A DNA stretch of 8,474 nucleotides from Nitrospinaceae bacterium (GTDB lineage Bacteria > Nitrospinota > Nitrospinia > Nitrospinales > VA-1). The notes under the pieces are model-generated. The model did not search any database. It was not told where the DNA came from and worked only from the letters and a program-made list of their open reading frames with translations. Position numbers and translations under genes: made by a program. The stretch is from assembly GCA_016763735.1 (NCBI GenBank), contig JAESTE010000123.1, positions 1 to 8,474 on the forward strand, given 5' to 3'. Of this stretch, positions 6,153-8,474 are shown in pieces (within the stretch, counting starts at the first letter, position 1; every line of letters begins with the position of its first letter).

Positions 6153-8375
6153 TTACTTGGTTGTCATACCAAATACCCCATCCCAATCATCCGCAGGGGG
6201 TTGAGTTTGAAAATTAATACAACGTTCGAAATAAGTCAACGATGGGCCATCATCTTCATTTCTGGCAAGCACCTTCTCAAAACATTGGATGCCTTCTTCC
6301 CACCTTCGGTTTCGATAATGATCGAGACCCTCATTAAAAATAGGAAGAATTTCCTGGAATTCTTCACTCAACTCGCCTTTTTTTGCCAACACTTCAAAAA
6401 TCCTTACCGGTTCGTTTTTACCCACAACCCGTATCAAATCCAGTTCCCTAACCTCAATATCCTCTTTGACCTGCTCATAAGTAAACTGACTTATCATAGT
6501 ATAAGTCCGATATTGTTTATTAACACCTTCCAAACGCGCAGCAAGGTTCACCGAATCGCCCATCATAGTGTAATCCATCCGGCTTTTGGAACCCATATTT
6601 CCGACAACCATCGCCCCCGTATTGATACCGATGCGCATGAACAATTCGTGCTTGCCTTCCTTTTTCCAACCTTCGCGAAGCCGGGCAAGGCACTCCTGCA
6701 TTTCCAGCGCGACCAGACAGGTGCGCCGGGCATGGTCTTCATAGGGAATGGGAGCACCAAAAAAGGCAATAATTGCATCTCCCTCGAACTTGTCCACAGT
6801 ACCTTCATATTTCAATATGATGTCTGTCATCTCGGTCAGATAGTGATTCAACAGGTCAACCAATTCCTCCGGTTCCAGGTTCTCAGATATGGTAGAAAAT
6901 CCCGCGACATCAGAAAAAAACGCAGTCAATTCTTTTCGCTCACCACCCAGTTTCAGCAGTTTGGGATTATCCATTAACTGGTTCACCACCGTAGGTGCCA
7001 GATATTGACTGAATGCGCCCTTGATAAACCTTTTCTCCCGCTCCTCAAATCCGAATTTAAAAACCGTGATGCCCGAATAAACAAAAATCTGTGTAAAAAC
7101 AGGATAAATGGTACTGATCCATAATCCTTTTTGTGTGAGCAGATAATAATCGGCACCCAAATAACTACCAATCCCCAACAAAAGCATCAACGCCATGGCA
7201 TAGGCTTTAAAATAAATAGAAATCATCCCCAGCAGAATGCCAGAAACGAGGATCATCAAAAAATTCAGAATGTGCAGCCAATCCGGACGCACAATAAAAT
7301 CCTGCTGGATCATATTTTCGATGATGTTGGCATGTATCTCCACACCGGGGTAAAGCGGCCCATAAGGCGAAGTGTGCACGTCGTGGATCGCTGCCGCCGT
7401 GGCACCCACCAAAACTATTTTATTCTCCAGTTCTTTTTTTCCTATCTTTCCATCGAGCACATCCGATGCCGGGTAATGCGTGAAGGTATAACCGGGACCA
7501 AAATAGTTTATGAGAAAGTCTCCCTTCTCGGATGTTGGGAACACACTATCACCCAGCTTCACACCATCTACCCCGAACGGAGCAATGCGAACGGCCAGGT
7601 TAAGCCCCGTCGCTTCCTTAAGCATCTGCAGGCTCATCGGAGGCAATAGGTATTCCCCCATCTGCATAACCATGGGCACCCAACGAACAATGCCATCCAC
7701 CTCCGGTACAAATGAAACATAACCGGCACTGTTAGCCGCATCCATAAGCTCCGGCAAACTGAGACCCACGGCTTTTAAACTTCGCACCGGAACCGGATTA
7801 TTGGGATCATCAAATCGTTGTATGATCGGGTACTGGGAAAAATCCAGCAACTCCAATTGTTTTTCGGTGATTTTATTCGATGTATCCTTCGGATGCCTTT
7901 GTTCGGAAAAATAACTCAACACAACTTTTTCCGAGCGCAACGTCGCCTCTGCAAACAGGCGGTCCGAATCACCGATCTCATGCATCCATTGCATTAAACT
8001 TTCAGAATCGATATTCGAGAGGTCTTTATTCTTCACCGCTTCCTGGACTGCTTGAAAAGGGATATAACTGTCTTTCTCAGGGAACAGGATATCAAACCCC
8101 ATCACCGCCGCTCCTGCTCCACTGATTTTGTCGACCAAGTCGGCCATGTAAGTTCGAGGCCACGGCCATCGACCTTTTTCTTTCAGGCTTTTTTCATCGA
8201 TAGCGACAATCACCACCTGACCCGAGATGGGCCGCTCGCCACGGGCGCGGATTTTAAAATCGTAACTTTTGAGTTCGAGAAGGTGGAAAAAGGGAAGGTC
8301 CAGCGTGTACATATACAGCGAAGCCAGGGTCAAACCTATGGCAATGGTAAATGAATTAATCCAACTTTTTTTCAT
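6153..8375 (-). CDS. CHASE2-domain class III adenylate cyclase
   Basis: A 740-residue membrane sensor that should convert ATP to cAMP. Order: an N-terminal membrane helix (about 8-26); an extracytoplasmic CHASE2 sensory domain (about 30-350, including V-V-I-V-A-I-D-E-K-S-L and V-L-V-G-A-T-A-A); three membrane helices (about 366-440); a cytoplasmic class III cyclase domain (about 478-665); and a C-terminal TPR-like hairpin (about 675-722). The catalytic set looks complete: metal aspartates D489 (F-F-S-D-V-A-G-F) and D533 (F-E-G-D-A), adenine-selecting K529 and T603 (D-Y-T-M-M-G-D), and transition-state N610 and R614 (V-N-L-A-A-R). The residue pair favours ATP over GTP. The CHASE2 ligand is not known. 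The ATG at 8375 is preceded by AGGA and begins a typical N-in basic segment. First gene of a three-gene minus-strand set; its stop overlaps the next gene's ribosome site. Confidence 0.93.
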   Translation of the reverse strand: MKKSWINSFTIAIGLTLASLYMYTLDLPFFHLLELKSYDFKIRARGERPISGQVVIVAIDEKSLKEKGRWPWPRTYMADLVDKISGAGAAVMGFDILFPEKDSYIPFQAVQEAVKNKDLSNIDSESLMQWMHEIGDSDRLFAEATLRSEKVVLSYFSEQRHPKDTSNKITEKQLELLDFSQYPIIQRFDDPNNPVPVRSLKAVGLSLPELMDAANSAGYVSFVPEVDGIVRWVPMVMQMGEYLLPPMSLQMLKEATGLNLAVRIAPFGVDGVKLGDSVFPTSEKGDFLINYFGPGYTFTHYPASDVLDGKIGKKELENKIVLVGATAAAIHDVHTSPYGPLYPGVEIHANIIENMIQQDFIVRPDWLHILNFLMILVSGILLGMISIYFKAYAMALMLLLGIGSYLGADYYLLTQKGLWISTIYPVFTQIFVYSGITVFKFGFEEREKRFIKGAFSQYLAPTVVNQLMDNPKLLKLGGERKELTAFFSDVAGFSTISENLEPEELVDLLNHYLTEMTDIILKYEGTVDKFEGDAIIAFFGAPIPYEDHARRTCLVALEMQECLARLREGWKKEGKHELFMRIGINTGAMVVGNMGSKSRMDYTMMGDSVNLAARLEGVNKQYRTYTMISQFTYEQVKEDIEVRELDLIRVVGKNEPVRIFEVLAKKGELSEEFQEILPIFNEGLDHYRNRRWEEGIQCFEKVLARNEDDGPSLTYFERCINFQTQPPADDWDGVFGMTTK

Positions 8376-8395
8376 GCGATCCTGGTTTGCTTAAA

Positions 8396-8425
8396 ATTTT
8401 ATTTCTATCAAAAAATAGGAGGCAA
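8396..8425 (-). promoter_or_regulatory. Candidate sigma-70 promoter of the cyclase operon
   Basis: On the minus strand TTGCCT (8420-8425) and TAAAAT (8396-8401) are separated by 18 bases. This would place the transcript start about 14 bases before the ATG at 8375, a short leader that still holds AGGA. The surroundings are AT-rich, so chance matches are likely. Confidence 0.35.
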
Positions 8426-8453
8426 CCCCCTCAATCCCCCTTAACAGGGGGAC
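8426..8453. repeat. C/G-rich intergenic hairpin repeat
   Basis: TCCCCC (8435-8440) and GGGGGA (8447-8452) form a perfect six-pair stem around TTAACA, preceded by CCCCCTCAA. A further C run begins at 8468 and may continue beyond the window. Elements of this form (ccctcAATCCCCCTT-GGGGGA) are often dispersed many times between genes in environmental bacterial genomes. The stem lies just upstream of the candidate cyclase promoter. No T run follows on either strand. Confidence 0.5.
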
Positions 8454-8474
8454 GATTAATTTAATATCCCCCCA

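Noticed and set aside
5958..6977. A 339-codon plus-strand open frame opposite the repeat-protein gene and the cyclase
   Set aside because: It lies antisense to two well-supported genes, has no recognisable domain, and its residues (many His, Phe, Ser, Thr) are typical of a shadow frame.
7131..7649. A 172-codon plus-strand open frame within the cyclase
   Set aside because: Antisense to the membrane and CHASE2 regions, with no family signature.
1..8474. CRISPR arrays, insertion sequences, tRNA or rRNA genes, and palindromic CRP-type sites
   Set aside because: No regularly spaced direct repeats, transposase motifs, RNA-gene hallmarks or TGTGA-N6-TCACA sites were seen on reading the window.

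Overview
The window looks like ordinary chromosome from a Gram-negative bacterium with many signalling genes and moderate, slightly AT-leaning base composition. A BatA/glutamine-amidotransferase-like membrane protein, a Sec-exported TPR protein with a formylglycine-generating-enzyme (FGE)-like domain, and a CHASE2 cyclase together resemble Nitrospinota or former delta-proteobacterial genomes. That placement is a low-confidence inference. There is no 16S, tRNA, CRISPR array, insertion sequence or phage gene.

Layout. (1) 1-1180, plus strand: the 3' end of a membrane-anchored protein with a cysteine-free amidotransferase-like domain. It is followed by a ribosome-binding site that leads only into a six-codon reading frame. 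(2) 1294-2319, minus strand: a response-regulator receiver fused to a CheB-like domain whose nucleophile serine is glycine. (3) 2429-4939, plus strand: a large exported three-part protein (transglutaminase-like, about nine TPRs, FGE-like). It has an extended -10 promoter in front, and a terminator that begins inside its last codons. (4) 5018-5287, plus strand: an unrecognised 89-residue protein with two membrane segments and a TatA-like N-terminus. (5) 8375-5281, minus strand: a tight three-gene set of CHASE2 adenylate cyclase, a 120-residue protein made of four MshEN/GspE-N-type repeats, and a flavin reductase-like protein. It runs tail-to-tail into the small membrane protein gene, with a 7-base overlap of the ends. 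Upstream of the cyclase lie a plausible sigma-70 promoter and a C/G-rich hairpin of the kind found as dispersed intergenic repeats.

How the genes may work together. The minus-strand set is the most suggestive unit: an envelope sensor making a cyclic nucleotide, followed 10 bases later by a small protein built from repeats related to c-di-GMP-binding modules. Three proteins keep a recognisable enzyme fold but lack the residues for the reference chemistry: the amidotransferase-like domain (no Cys), the CheB-like domain (Ser to Gly), and the FGE-like domain (no active-site Cys pair). The MshEN-like repeats likewise lack the usual leading Arg. The cyclase, by contrast, keeps its full catalytic set. 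No well-established new system is proven here. The best leads are the cyclase/repeat-protein/flavin-reductase operon, the receiver-pseudoCheB, and the transglutaminase-TPR-FGE fusion.
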